A DNA stretch of 12,597 nt from NCBI GenBank assembly GCA_017936245.1, contig JAGBFY010000535.1, positions 1-12,597 of the forward strand, written 5' to 3'. The DNA is from Kiritimatiellia bacterium. Its GTDB lineage: Bacteria > Verrucomicrobiota > Kiritimatiellia > RFP12 > UBA1067. This document shows, piece by piece, positions 1 through 7,405 of the stretch. Numbering within the stretch: position 1 is the first letter of the stretch; each line of letters begins with the position of its first letter. The position numbers and the translations under genes were made by a program. Under the pieces are notes generated by a model. It was given only the letters and a program-made list of their open reading frames with translations, was not told the DNA's origin and made no database searches.

Positions 1-2486
1 TTCTGACCTTCGCGTCCGAACATAAACTTCGCACCGGCGAAATATCCGAGCCATCCATCTCCGGTTGCGTCCACAAAAAGCTTGCCCTTAAGACGCATCC
101 GCTCCCCTGTAAGCTGATTCTTCGCAAGCGCGGAAACGATAGCCTTGGAGTCATCCTGCTCCACGGCATACACACGTGTATTTACAATCACGGTTATGTT
201 CTTTTCAGCATCAAGCATCCGCTTGAACACCCTCGAAAACGACAGTTCACCGCCCTTTGCCTCTTTCGCCTTATCCAATGCCGCCTCTTCAATTATGCCG
301 CCTTCACGATATCCTCTCTGATAGGATGCGCCGTTCAAAAGCACACCTAATTCGCTCGAGATATTGCCGCCGAACACAGGACGATCCTGGACGATCACAA
401 CCTTGGCTCCGCCGCGCGCCGCAGCAATCGCGGCCGGAACGCCGCCGGCGCCACCTCCGACAACGACAACATCGTACGTGCCGCCATCAGCGATCCCCTC
501 CGGAGTTCCGCACATTTTCGCACGCTGGTCAGCAAGCCTGTCACCGTCGGTCTCAGGCTTCCATCCGAGGTCGCGCGTCAGCACAACGGCATCACATCTC
601 GCATAATACCCGGAAAGATCGGCAAGCACGATTTTGCACTCGCCGGCTTCCAGTTCCACTGTGCCGCCGTCTTCCCATATCCAACCGTCCTTGCCGGATG
701 CTCCGAACTGCGAAGCGACCCTCTTGCCGCCGATTTCAAGCGTAAAGCGTCCGGGATGGTACTCCGGCACCCAATCCTTGCACCGCACCCACAAACGGTA
801 CTTTCCGCCAGCCGCAACATCCACGGTCGTGGTCGCGTTGGAAACAGGAATTCCCACACCAGGCGCAAGAAGGTATCCGCTTCCCATCTTGTGGGCGAAC
901 TGCGTATCGAGAATCCAGCCGCCGTACGACGCGAAATTCTCGGCTTCGATCCAGAGGAATCCAGGAACGTTTTCCACTACTTTGCGAGACGGTGCTTTCA
1001 GTTGCCATGCCTTGTCTACGTTGAACGCCGTTTTGCGCTGGCCTTCCGCTGCGACATTTGCGCTCGAAACGGCCAACTCGAACGGTCCGGCCGGAATGCC
1101 GCTTTCGTTGCGCAACGCACCGTACCAGGGGGATTTGAAGAGATAGCGTACGCGCAGCGGTTTTTTCACCTTGACGGAACATACGGTTACGGTGCCGGGG
1201 GACGTCAGTATCTTCCCGGTCCTGTCGATCTTCTTGATTGATGCCGGATGGAACACTCCATCCGCTCCGGCCACTTCAAATCCGGCTTCGGTCGAACGGT
1301 TTTCGTTGTATACGTAGAGGCATTCGCCGTTGTCGAATGAAATCTCCACTTCGCCGCCGGGAAGACCTTTCGCCTCTACGGCAACCGGAGCGTCCGCCTT
1401 TACGTTCTTGAAGCCATACGTGTGCTTCAGGGCAAGCGCGGCAAGACGCATCCCGACCGGATTCTTGTCGTTGGGATGGATATCCCACAAATTGCCGACA
1501 TCGTTGACAACAGCCATGTGCGCATTCGGTTCCTTGGCGGCGAACTGCGCCTGCGCGAGCTGCAAACTTACGAGATCGCGCTTCGATTTCGCGAAATTGT
1601 ACTCGTACGGAGCAAGCTGGGCGAAAAGGAACGGAAAACCCTCGTTCTCGAATTTTCTGCCCCACAAATCGTACATGAGCTTCATGCGTGATTCGTACTT
1701 CCAAGCTTCGTTGGCGTCCGCTTCGCCCTGGTACCAGATGACGCCTCGCATCGCAAACGGCTTGAGCGGCGCAACGGAACCCCGGTATATGAAGCCGGGC
1801 CGGCAGACCGGTTTGTGCGGAGCCTTTGCTTCCTTTACGGTTTCAGGCGTGTGCGGAATCCATGCGTCGATGTTCGTGCCGCCCCATGCGCAACCGATTA
1901 TGCCCACCGGCACGTTTATCGCGTCATGGAGGTAGATCGCGAAATACGTGGCGACGGCGGACGGAGCGCCGCCGGAAAGGAATTTCGGCGTGAACGCATT
2001 CCATGACACTGCAGTCTCGTCAAGTTCGGTCTCCGTCGAATTCATCTTGACCGAAGCGTAGCGGATGTTCGGACGAACCGTGATCTGCGCAAGAAGCGGA
2101 CCGTTCTTTTCCTTCGTGCGGGGATTCGTGTTGTTGAAACGGAACGCCATGTTGCTCTGCCCCGAAGCGAGCCACACCTCGCCGACAAGCACGTCCTTCA
2201 CTTTGACCGAACCCGGCTCCACGCTAAGCGACTGCGGCGTGGCGCAGGCCTTCATCGGCTGCAGCGTCACGCGCCATGCGCCCTTTGCGTCCGCCGTAGC
2301 ATGAAGGGTCTGTCCCCCGAACGAAACGGACACCTTCTCGCCGGGATCGGCTTTGCCCCACACGGGAACCGGCCGCTCGCGCTGTAGGACCATGCCGTCG
2401 GAAAAAGGAGAGCCCAGACGGACCGCTGCCTGGGAAAGCGATGCCGCCAGCATGGCGGCACCTAGTAAAACGAATCTAAAATCCAT
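1..2486 (-). CDS. Sialate O-acetylesterase fused to FAD-dependent oxidoreductase (partial, 3' end outside window)
   Basis: One uninterrupted frame of 828 visible residues. Residues 1 to about 20 form a Sec-type signal peptide (MDFRFVLLGAAMLAASLSQA). A SASA/DUF303 sialate O-acetylesterase domain follows to about residue 480, with the nucleophile motif GQSNM (Ser111), an AWGGT block (Trp201), WYQGE (251-255) and the Asp335/His337 DIHP motif. Residues about 505-650 (FLWIEAENF onward) are a beta-sandwich that, as I recall, normally precedes the oxidoreductase in PVC proteins. From residue 671 the FAD domain begins with YDVVVVGGGAGG (GxGxxG at 677-682), then GGNISSE and VDATGDGW (805-812). The family roles are removal of O-acetyl groups from sugars and FAD-dependent oxidation of an unknown substrate. 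The start overlaps the upstream stop (TAATG), with AGGA nine bases upstream. Both halves were checked to lie in the same frame. The substrate and C-terminus are unknown. Confidence 0.88.
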   Translation of the reverse strand, partial: MDFRFVLLGAAMLAASLSQAAVRLGSPFSDGMVLQRERPVPVWGKADPGEKVSVSFGGQTLHATADAKGAWRVTLQPMKACATPQSLSVEPGSVKVKDVLVGEVWLASGQSNMAFRFNNTNPRTKEKNGPLLAQITVRPNIRYASVKMNSTETELDETAVSWNAFTPKFLSGGAPSAVATYFAIYLHDAINVPVGIIGCAWGGTNIDAWIPHTPETVKEAKAPHKPVCRPGFIYRGSVAPLKPFAMRGVIWYQGEADANEAWKYESRMKLMYDLWGRKFENEGFPFLFAQLAPYEYNFAKSKRDLVSLQLAQAQFAAKEPNAHMAVVNDVGNLWDIHPNDKNPVGMRLAALALKHTYGFKNVKADAPVAVEAKGLPGGEVEISFDNGECLYVYNENRSTEAGFEVAGADGVFHPASIKKIDRTGKILTSPGTVTVCSVKVKKPLRVRYLFKSPWYGALRNESGIPAGPFELAVSSANVAAEGQRKTAFNVDKAWQLKAPSRKVVENVPGFLWIEAENFASYGGWILDTQFAHKMGSGYLLAPGVGIPVSNATTTVDVAAGGKYRLWVRCKDWVPEYHPGRFTLEIGGKRVASQFGASGKDGWIWEDGGTVELEAGECKIVLADLSGYYARCDAVVLTRDLGWKPETDGDRLADQRAKMCGTPEGIADGGTYDVVVVGGGAGGVPAAIAAARGGAKVVIVQDRPVFGGNISSELGVLLNGASYQRGYREGGIIEEAALDKAKEAKGGELSFSRVFKRMLDAEKNITVIVNTRVYAVEQDDSKAIVSALAKNQLTGERMRLKGKLFVDATGDGWLGYFAGAKFMFGREGQ
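2304..2317 (+). repeat. GGGTCTGTCCC element, copy 1
   Basis: A 14-base string AAGGGTCTGTCCCC lies within the esterase coding region. It is identical to copy 2 at 8007-8020 but falls in a different codon frame. Confidence 0.45.
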
Positions 2487-3556
2487 TATTTTCTATCCTT
2501 TGCCTTCTTTGCCTTTTTGGCCTTTTTGGCCTTTTCTGCCTTGGCCTTGTGGTATTCGGCGAGTTTCGCATCACGCGCCACTCTCAGCTTCTGCATCTTC
2601 TCGGCAACCTTCGGATCGGCGGGAATGTCCACAACCGGATGCGGGACCGGCGATTTCGTCGTCGCCTGGGTGAGATATTCACCAGGGATGATTCCGTCAA
2701 GCTTGAGGTTCACCACGGTGGGGCCTTCCTTCTGCATCGTCACCCACGTGATGTGGTCAAACTCGCCGTATTCTACGCCCATAAGCTCGTTGGCCTTGCC
2801 GATATTGCCAGCGCTGCATCCTCCGGCAACGGAAAGCGCGTAATAGTCGCGTCCGTTGCGCTTTGCATACACATAGGAGTGCCAGTCGCCCGCAAAGACC
2901 GTGTACTTGCGGTTTGCAAGTGCGCCATTTTCGAGTCGCTTCCAATCGGCCGAATCCCAAACTGCCGGCTGGTGCATGAAAACGAACGTCCAGCGTACGT
3001 CGGCGTTGTCAGCGAGCGTCTTGTTTATCCAATCATACTGTTCGGGCGTGATGGCGCACTGGTTCTTGCGCGAGTCGCGACCGGACATCGTATCGACAAT
3101 CATGAAAAGGCAACGCTTGTACTTGAAACTGTAGTATGTCTTGTCGCCGTAGAACTCGCGCCAAACCTTGCTCGAATCTTCGTGATGAAGCGGATATACC
3201 GCCCTCGAACGCGTAATGTCATGATTCCCCACCACATAGAAGAACGGCGCCTTCACCTTGGAGGTGAAATTGGTAAGTTCAATCTGCTGTTTCGTCAGTC
3301 TGTCGGGCGTGGTCACGCCCTGCACGAGGTCGCCGACCGTCATCACGAATTCGGGACGCATCATGTTCACGCATTTGAGCGCGTTCATGAACGCTCCGCG
3401 GAAATCGCCGCCGGACCTGTCGGGGACGATCGCGAACCGGAAATCCTCGGGATCGTTGTCGAAATTCAGATGCGTCCAAGGATTGCGTTCCACCGCCTGG
3501 ATCATGACTGCGGCCGATACGGCGGCCGCGAAAACCGAAAGTTTTTTAATGTTCAT
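2486..3556 (-). CDS. Exported calcineurin-like metallophosphoesterase with Lys/Ala-rich tail
   Basis: A 356-residue protein with an N-terminal signal peptide (about residues 1-21, MNIKKLSVFAAAVSAAVMIQA). The metallophosphoesterase core is recognisable in order: DRS at 46-48 (in place of DxH), GD at 75-76, GNHD at 110-113, MHQP with His195, and AGDWH at 222-226 (in place of GHxH). The fold and GNHD motif support a metal-dependent phosphoesterase, but two of the usual histidine ligands are replaced (Ser48, Asp224). Activity and metal number are therefore uncertain. The last ~18 residues are almost only Lys and Ala. It lies 12 bases after the upstream surface-protein stop, with AAAGG seven bases before its ATG, and its stop overlaps the next start (TAATG), so it is the middle gene of an operon. 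The substrate is unknown; an extracytoplasmic phosphoester is likely. Confidence 0.88.
   Translation of the reverse strand: MNIKKLSVFAAAVSAAVMIQAVERNPWTHLNFDNDPEDFRFAIVPDRSGGDFRGAFMNALKCVNMMRPEFVMTVGDLVQGVTTPDRLTKQQIELTNFTSKVKAPFFYVVGNHDITRSRAVYPLHHEDSSKVWREFYGDKTYYSFKYKRCLFMIVDTMSGRDSRKNQCAITPEQYDWINKTLADNADVRWTFVFMHQPAVWDSADWKRLENGALANRKYTVFAGDWHSYVYAKRNGRDYYALSVAGGCSAGNIGKANELMGVEYGEFDHITWVTMQKEGPTVVNLKLDGIIPGEYLTQATTKSPVPHPVVDIPADPKVAEKMQKLRVARDAKLAEYHKAKAEKAKKAKKAKKAKDRK
2496..2499 (-). promoter_or_regulatory. Ribosome binding site for esterase-oxidoreductase fusion
   Basis: On the minus strand AGGA sits nine bases before the ATG at 2486. It lies inside the last codons of the phosphoesterase gene, and the junction reads TAATG, so translation of the two genes is probably coupled. 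Confidence 0.5.
2498..2542 (-). repeat. Short tandem repeat encoding KAKKAKKAK tail
   Basis: Imperfect nine-base units of the type GCCAAAAAG/GCAAAGAAG repeat at the 3' end of the phosphoesterase gene and encode alternating Lys and Ala residues. Tracts like this are prone to slipped-strand length change in multiples of three codons. Confidence 0.6.
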
Positions 3557-3563
3557 TTTGTCG

Positions 3564-3568
3564 CCTTT
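3564..3568 (-). promoter_or_regulatory. Ribosome binding site for phosphoesterase
   Basis: AAAGG on the minus strand lies seven bases before the ATG at 3556, inside the 12-base gap after the upstream stop codon. Confidence 0.45.
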
Positions 3569-6007
3569 TTATCTTATTACAATCCTCATTCCGACATCCT
3601 TGAACGTCGCTTTGAGCGTAAACGTGCCATCTTTGTTGTCGACCCATTCACGGTGCACTATTATACCATTAAGTGCGGGAGATTTCACGAAAGACAAGCA
3701 CGAAACCAAAGTTCCGGGATTGCCGTTGCCGGAAGCGACGGTGACGAGTCCGCGGCTGTAGCCGGTTTCCGGCGGATTTGCGGAATAGAGCACCACTGGA
3801 ATCTTCGTGATATCACCCTCCACCGCAAACGGAACCGGCGACTTCGTATTGCGGAGGCCGTATGTGCGGAACGTCTCGTCTTCGGAATCGAGATCGAGCA
3901 CCAGCCTGCTTGCACTGTTGGTGAACACCATATCAAGACCATTCACCGCGTCTCCGGATGTTATCTTCACATCGCCGGCGGCAACCCTGAACGTACGGTT
4001 CGTGGCATCGGCGTCGGGCTTATCGCTGTCGGCATTCTCGCCGAACTTGAGGGCGGGGTTGCCGAGAACAAGCGTGCCCTCGCCTTCTTTCCACAAAGTA
4101 CCGTGCACGGCAAGAGGCGACTTGACCGTAAATGTCTGCCCTTCGTTTGCCATGAGACGCCCCACCCACTTGATGAAAATGCCGCGAGTCGGCTCATCAA
4201 GCGTAAGATCCGTTATCTCATCCGCAGGTTTTACCCGGGACATGCTCTCGATCGTGAACGCCGTGGGATTAACAGCCGGTAATTTGCCGCCGAGATTGAC
4301 CTTGCTGGTAAGATTTAGTGTTGTGTAGTTGCGATCGAACGAAGGTGTCACTTTTTTCCAATCGGCAACGGGGTCGGCAGGCATTTTATACGGCATTGTG
4401 ACAACCATTGTACCGGCAAACCTGTCATTGTTGCCTTTCAGCACGTAATATCCGCGTGAATCCGACGTGCTGACCCCTCCAGGGCTGGAGAATATGACAT
4501 TGCCGGACCCTTCAATGGCACTTTCAATCGTCAGCGTTTTGTATGAATACACCGAAAAGTACGCATTTCCTTCATCTGCCGTGACCTTTCCGTAAAGCGA
4601 TCCATTGTAGTATGGAGTGTACGCGAACGTCGCCCCATTGCGAAGAATGAGATTCCCGCAACTTAAAGAACGGTTCAGCATAACCAATATGGCATCGTCC
4701 ATGATTAGTGAATGTCCCTTGAACACAAAATCATCCAAAGGCTGCTTTATGTCGTCACTGGAATCGAACGTCCGCAAATTATTGTCGATGGCTGCATAAT
4801 CGACGAGAGGATTCGTAGGCCACAAACCATCAGACCAATTCAGCCCGTTTGTCATCGAGGATGGATTGTCCTTGGTGCGGGAAGTATTATCCGACTCACG
4901 CAACTTCACATATCCATACCTGACGGCGGTAATCGAGGTGGTTCCTTGAGCGGAATCCGTAGTGACATTGTAGCTGTCGCAATCGAGCGGCTCTCCGTCG
5001 GCGCCAACGAACTCGAAGTCGTCTGCCGTGATTCTTGCGTCGGCTGGGAACCTTACAAGTTCCGAAAACCTTGGATTTGTAGTATTTGCACCGAAATTAT
5101 TGGTCAACACGCGTATTTTGCCGGACTTTACGATACTGCCCGTTATCTCCAGTGTTCCGGAACGCGCATCAATGACTGCACCATCGAAATACTTGAGATT
5201 GGTTATCTTCACACCAGTCGCAGGAGCCAATGTGACATTCGTGGAAATTGAAAGCGTTCCCGGGAAATCACTGGAAAGAGCAACGGTCAGCAAGGCATCA
5301 CCGTTGATGTTTGTGGTCGTAAGCGTGCCGTAATATTCGGTAGTGTCGGCAAATGAAACTGTAAAATTGTTCGTCGACGATTTGATTGCCGAATAGACTG
5401 ACGCCGCACCTTTGAACTGGTCCAGGAAGTTGAGTGATATGTTGCGTGCGGAAGCATTTTGCTGGATAAATGCCGGATATTTCTCTTCTTCTGCAGTTAC
5501 CGTTACAGTTCCCTTGATATTATAGGGATGAGAACTGTAGTGCGGCTGAAGCCTTGCTTGTCCAGCCAAAACAAGACCATCGTTGTTGAATTTCACGAAA
5601 GAGCCATCGCCGCGGGTTGTCAGGCGAAGCACTGCAACGTAGGAATTGTTGTGCATCGTACCGCCCAACTGCATGGATTTTCCGTTCCATTCTTTTGTTG
5701 TTCCCACACCGCCCATATCCCTCAAAGTGTAGCCGGAACTCAGCGCTGGAATGACAAAGTCATCGGCAGCGGTAAATTCCGAAGGATTCTCCCCGAAAAA
5801 TGTCCAAACCTTATTCCCTTCTCCATTTACTGTTCTTTCATACGTCTCCGACCATTTGCTTGAATCGTTCCAACATCCGTACGAACCACCAGCTTCCGAA
5901 GTGTTCAAATAGTACACCTTGCCATGCACCTGCGCTGAAATGAATACGGAAGCGATGGCAAGCACTATTGAACCAAACCGTCCTTGATCGTTTGAGGGGA
6001 AAAACAT
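3569..6007 (-). CDS. Large exported beta-helix-like protein with autotransporter-associated repeats
   Basis: An 812-residue secreted protein with no enzyme motif that I recognise. Residues 1-29 look like a signal peptide (hydrophobic IVLAIASVFISA, then QVHG). Two modules repeat one layout. The first starts near residue 45 with WNDSSKW followed by DDFVIP. The second starts near 388 with NWSDGLWP followed by DDFVFKG. Glycine-rich strands similar to PATR autotransporter repeats occur at about 498-536 (GSGNVIF ... LKGNNDRFAGT) and 637-682 (GEGTLVLGN ... AAGDVKITSG). The C-terminus (DGTFTLKATF ... MRIVIR) shows no barrel, PEP-CTERM or LPXTG signal. The start at 6007 is chosen because AAGGAG lies nine bases upstream; the earlier in-frame ATG at 6037 has no such site and sits in a candidate -10 region. 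It is the first gene of the left operon. A surface or adhesin-like role is inferred. Confidence 0.8.
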   Translation of the reverse strand: MFFPSNDQGRFGSIVLAIASVFISAQVHGKVYYLNTSEAGGSYGCWNDSSKWSETYERTVNGEGNKVWTFFGENPSEFTAADDFVIPALSSGYTLRDMGGVGTTKEWNGKSMQLGGTMHNNSYVAVLRLTTRGDGSFVKFNNDGLVLAGQARLQPHYSSHPYNIKGTVTVTAEEEKYPAFIQQNASARNISLNFLDQFKGAASVYSAIKSSTNNFTVSFADTTEYYGTLTTTNINGDALLTVALSSDFPGTLSISTNVTLAPATGVKITNLKYFDGAVIDARSGTLEITGSIVKSGKIRVLTNNFGANTTNPRFSELVRFPADARITADDFEFVGADGEPLDCDSYNVTTDSAQGTTSITAVRYGYVKLRESDNTSRTKDNPSSMTNGLNWSDGLWPTNPLVDYAAIDNNLRTFDSSDDIKQPLDDFVFKGHSLIMDDAILVMLNRSLSCGNLILRNGATFAYTPYYNGSLYGKVTADEGNAYFSVYSYKTLTIESAIEGSGNVIFSSPGGVSTSDSRGYYVLKGNNDRFAGTMVVTMPYKMPADPVADWKKVTPSFDRNYTTLNLTSKVNLGGKLPAVNPTAFTIESMSRVKPADEITDLTLDEPTRGIFIKWVGRLMANEGQTFTVKSPLAVHGTLWKEGEGTLVLGNPALKFGENADSDKPDADATNRTFRVAAGDVKITSGDAVNGLDMVFTNSASRLVLDLDSEDETFRTYGLRNTKSPVPFAVEGDITKIPVVLYSANPPETGYSRGLVTVASGNGNPGTLVSCLSFVKSPALNGIIVHREWVDNKDGTFTLKATFKDVGMRIVIR

Positions 6008-6016
6008 CTGCTTACT

Positions 6017-6022
6017 CTCCTT
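6017..6022 (-). promoter_or_regulatory. Ribosome binding site deciding start at 6007
   Basis: AAGGAG on the minus strand lies nine bases before ATG 6007. This supports the shorter protein over the in-frame ATG at 6037, whose upstream sequence is only A/T rich. Confidence 0.7.
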
Positions 6023-6037
6023 TTTGATTTTCGCCAT

Positions 6038-6065
6038 ATATTATCAAAATCATTTTTTTTTTCAA
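6038..6065 (-). promoter_or_regulatory. Candidate promoter for left operon
   Basis: On the minus strand TTGAAA (6065-6060), a 16-base A-rich spacer and TAATAT (6043-6038) resemble a sigma-70 promoter; an overlapping GATAAT is also present. Transcription would begin near 6031, downstream of the ATG at 6037 and upstream of the ATG at 6007, which fits the chosen start. The call rests only on consensus similarity. Confidence 0.3.
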
Positions 6066-6121
6066 CCGAAAACGGCAAAAATATGCAATGCGTTACTGAA
6101 CCGCGTAAAGTTGTCATGGGA

Positions 6122-6251
6122 GGGGCAACGTCCCCGTTGCCCGGTTCGGCACTGCATCATCTGCTTTTTTAGGGCAGCGAGGACGCTGCCCATCCCTATT
6201 TAAGGTAGTGAGGACGCAACCTCTCCTTTTAGGACAGCGCGGATGCAGCCC
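6122..6251. repeat. Cluster of four REP-like hairpin repeats
   Basis: Four related units lie in the gap between the lactonase and the surface-protein gene. Two are perfect inverted repeats with 8-bp stems and 4-base loops: GGGCAACG-TCCC-CGTTGCCC (6123-6142) and GGGCAGCG-AGGA-CGCTGCCC (6172-6191). Two decayed copies follow: GGTAGTG-AGGA-CGCAACC (6204-6221) and GGACAGCG-CGGA-TGCAGCCC (6232-6251). The last three units are spaced about 28-32 bases apart. They resemble REP/BIME-type intergenic palindromes. No T-run follows the perfect hairpins in the direction of the genes, so they do not look like ordinary terminators. Confidence 0.65.
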
Positions 6252-6267
6252 CTCACTATGCAAAACA

Positions 6268-6297
6268 AATATAGCAAGAAACAACGTTTAAGGTAAA
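6268..6297 (-). promoter_or_regulatory. Second candidate promoter upstream of hairpin cluster
   Basis: On the minus strand TTTACC (6297-6292), an 18-base spacer and an extended -10 TGC-TATATT (hexamer 6273-6268) could drive a transcript starting near 6260. It would pass through the hairpin repeats into the surface-protein gene, giving a long structured leader. The match to consensus is modest. Confidence 0.25.
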
Positions 6298-6313
6298 GCG
6301 TGAGAGCTATGAA

Positions 6314-7306
6314 TCATGTGACGGCGACAACCGGACGATGAGTGCGGAAGACGTGCGGAAGCGGTGAAAAACAGCCGGTTTCCCTGTTATAGCTGAACGA
6401 GCGCACCTCCCCTGCCCGTTCAAGGCATGCTAGCGCAATTCGTTCGCCCGGAAGGAACGTAAAATCACGCGGCCAACTGCCGCCAAGCGGCGACATTGCC
6501 GCAAGAGTCAGCCGTTCTGCATCAGGATCGAAGTCAAACGTTACAACGGAATCGTGTCCGCGGTTCGTCGCAAACAGCCGTCTCCCATCACCGGATATTT
6601 TGAGCGCGGCTGCCTGACTGTGTCCGGTAAAGTCCGGCGGCAGGAGCGGCAGCGTCTCGATCGGAGAGAAAACGCCTCCGGAATAACGGAATGAAGTTAT
6701 GATGTTGCCAAGTTCATATACGAGAAAGGCAAAGCGTCCGCTTGGATGAAATACGAGATGGCGAGGTCCAGCGCCAGGCTCCGTAACAACCTTCCCATGC
6801 GGCTCAAGCGTAACAGGATCGAAAAGCAGCACCGCATCGGAACCGAGATCGACAACGCAAAGATGCGCCCCATCCGGCGTCTCAACCGCACAATGGGCAT
6901 GTGCCTTTTCCTGGCGCGGAAGATTCGGTCCGCCGCCCGAAAGCTGAACGGGATGCACCTTCCCCGAAATGAAGTCAACAGTTCCGCATACAGCGTCAGA
7001 ATATTCGGCAAAATGCAGACGGCGGCCATCACCGGAAAGCGACATATGACAAGGCTGTGTATGCCCGATTTCATATTGCGCCGTCACTTCAAGATGCGAA
7101 CCATGCGCATCAAATACCGTAATACCCTCGTCACGGGCGGCGTAAAGACGCGTTGCGTCCGGCGAAAGCGTCAGCCAAAGCGTGTTGGAGAGGTCTCCGG
7201 CAAAATCGACCGGTTCAATCTCTCCCGTTGTATCATCAACGAAAAGGACATTGATTCCGCACGTATCTCCGCCTGCATAATGTCCGACATATACTTTTCT
7301 TTTCAT
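6314..7306 (-). CDS. Lactonase family beta-propeller protein (6-phosphogluconolactonase type)
   Basis: A 330-residue protein with no signal peptide, the usual size for the YbhE/PF10282 lactonase family. Family members hydrolyse 6-phosphogluconolactone in the pentose phosphate pathway, and some relatives act on other lactones. Repeating blade motifs run through the sequence, for example WLTLSPDATRLYAA (44-57), MSLSGDGRRLHFAEY (88-102) and HLVFHPSGRFAFLVYELG (183-200). Family positions are kept: RQEKAHAH (131-138), AGPRH (179-183) and SWPRDF (277-282). ATG 7306 is chosen because AGGAG lies nine bases upstream. A TTG at 7315 touches that site and cannot be the start. It is separated by about 99 bases from the right operon and about 300 from the left, so it may be its own unit. 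The exact substrate is not certain. Confidence 0.87.
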   Translation of the reverse strand: MKRKVYVGHYAGGDTCGINVLFVDDTTGEIEPVDFAGDLSNTLWLTLSPDATRLYAARDEGITVFDAHGSHLEVTAQYEIGHTQPCHMSLSGDGRRLHFAEYSDAVCGTVDFISGKVHPVQLSGGGPNLPRQEKAHAHCAVETPDGAHLCVVDLGSDAVLLFDPVTLEPHGKVVTEPGAGPRHLVFHPSGRFAFLVYELGNIITSFRYSGGVFSPIETLPLLPPDFTGHSQAAALKISGDGRRLFATNRGHDSVVTFDFDPDAERLTLAAMSPLGGSWPRDFTFLPGERIALACLERAGEVRSFSYNRETGCFSPLPHVFRTHRPVVAVT

Positions 7307-7315
7307 TAAATCCAA

Positions 7316-7320
7316 CTCCT
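7316..7320 (-). promoter_or_regulatory. Ribosome binding site deciding lactonase start
   Basis: AGGAG on the minus strand is nine bases before ATG 7306 and directly adjacent to the alternative TTG codon, which rules that codon out. Confidence 0.65.
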
Positions 7321-7405
7321 GTTTTTAACTTTTTGAAAAACCAAACGGCCTAATAAAACTTTTCCGTCATCCCTTTTCAGTCCTGTATTGTATTTCAAGA
7401 CAAAT

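Noticed and set aside
480..1100. Frameshift or missed stop separating esterase and oxidoreductase
   Set aside because: Codon-by-codon reading keeps one frame through the linker and beta-sandwich, so a single fused gene is the better reading.
2549..4282. 577-codon open frame on the plus strand
   Set aside because: It runs antisense across the end of the surface-protein gene and most of the phosphoesterase gene, which have clear signal peptides and motifs. Its translation shows no domain and arises from codon bias.
6172..6191. Intrinsic terminator for the lactonase gene
   Set aside because: The stem is perfect, but in the direction of the gene it is followed by an A-run, not a T-run. It fits the repeat family better.
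6122..6251. CRISPR array
   Set aside because: The repeats are short, strongly diverged palindromes without unique spacers of constant length, and no cas genes are nearby.
7321..7405. Promoter or terminator between the PPC gene and the lactonase gene
   Set aside because: A/T-rich stretches are present, but no -35/-10 pair with good spacing and no stem followed by a T-run could be defended.
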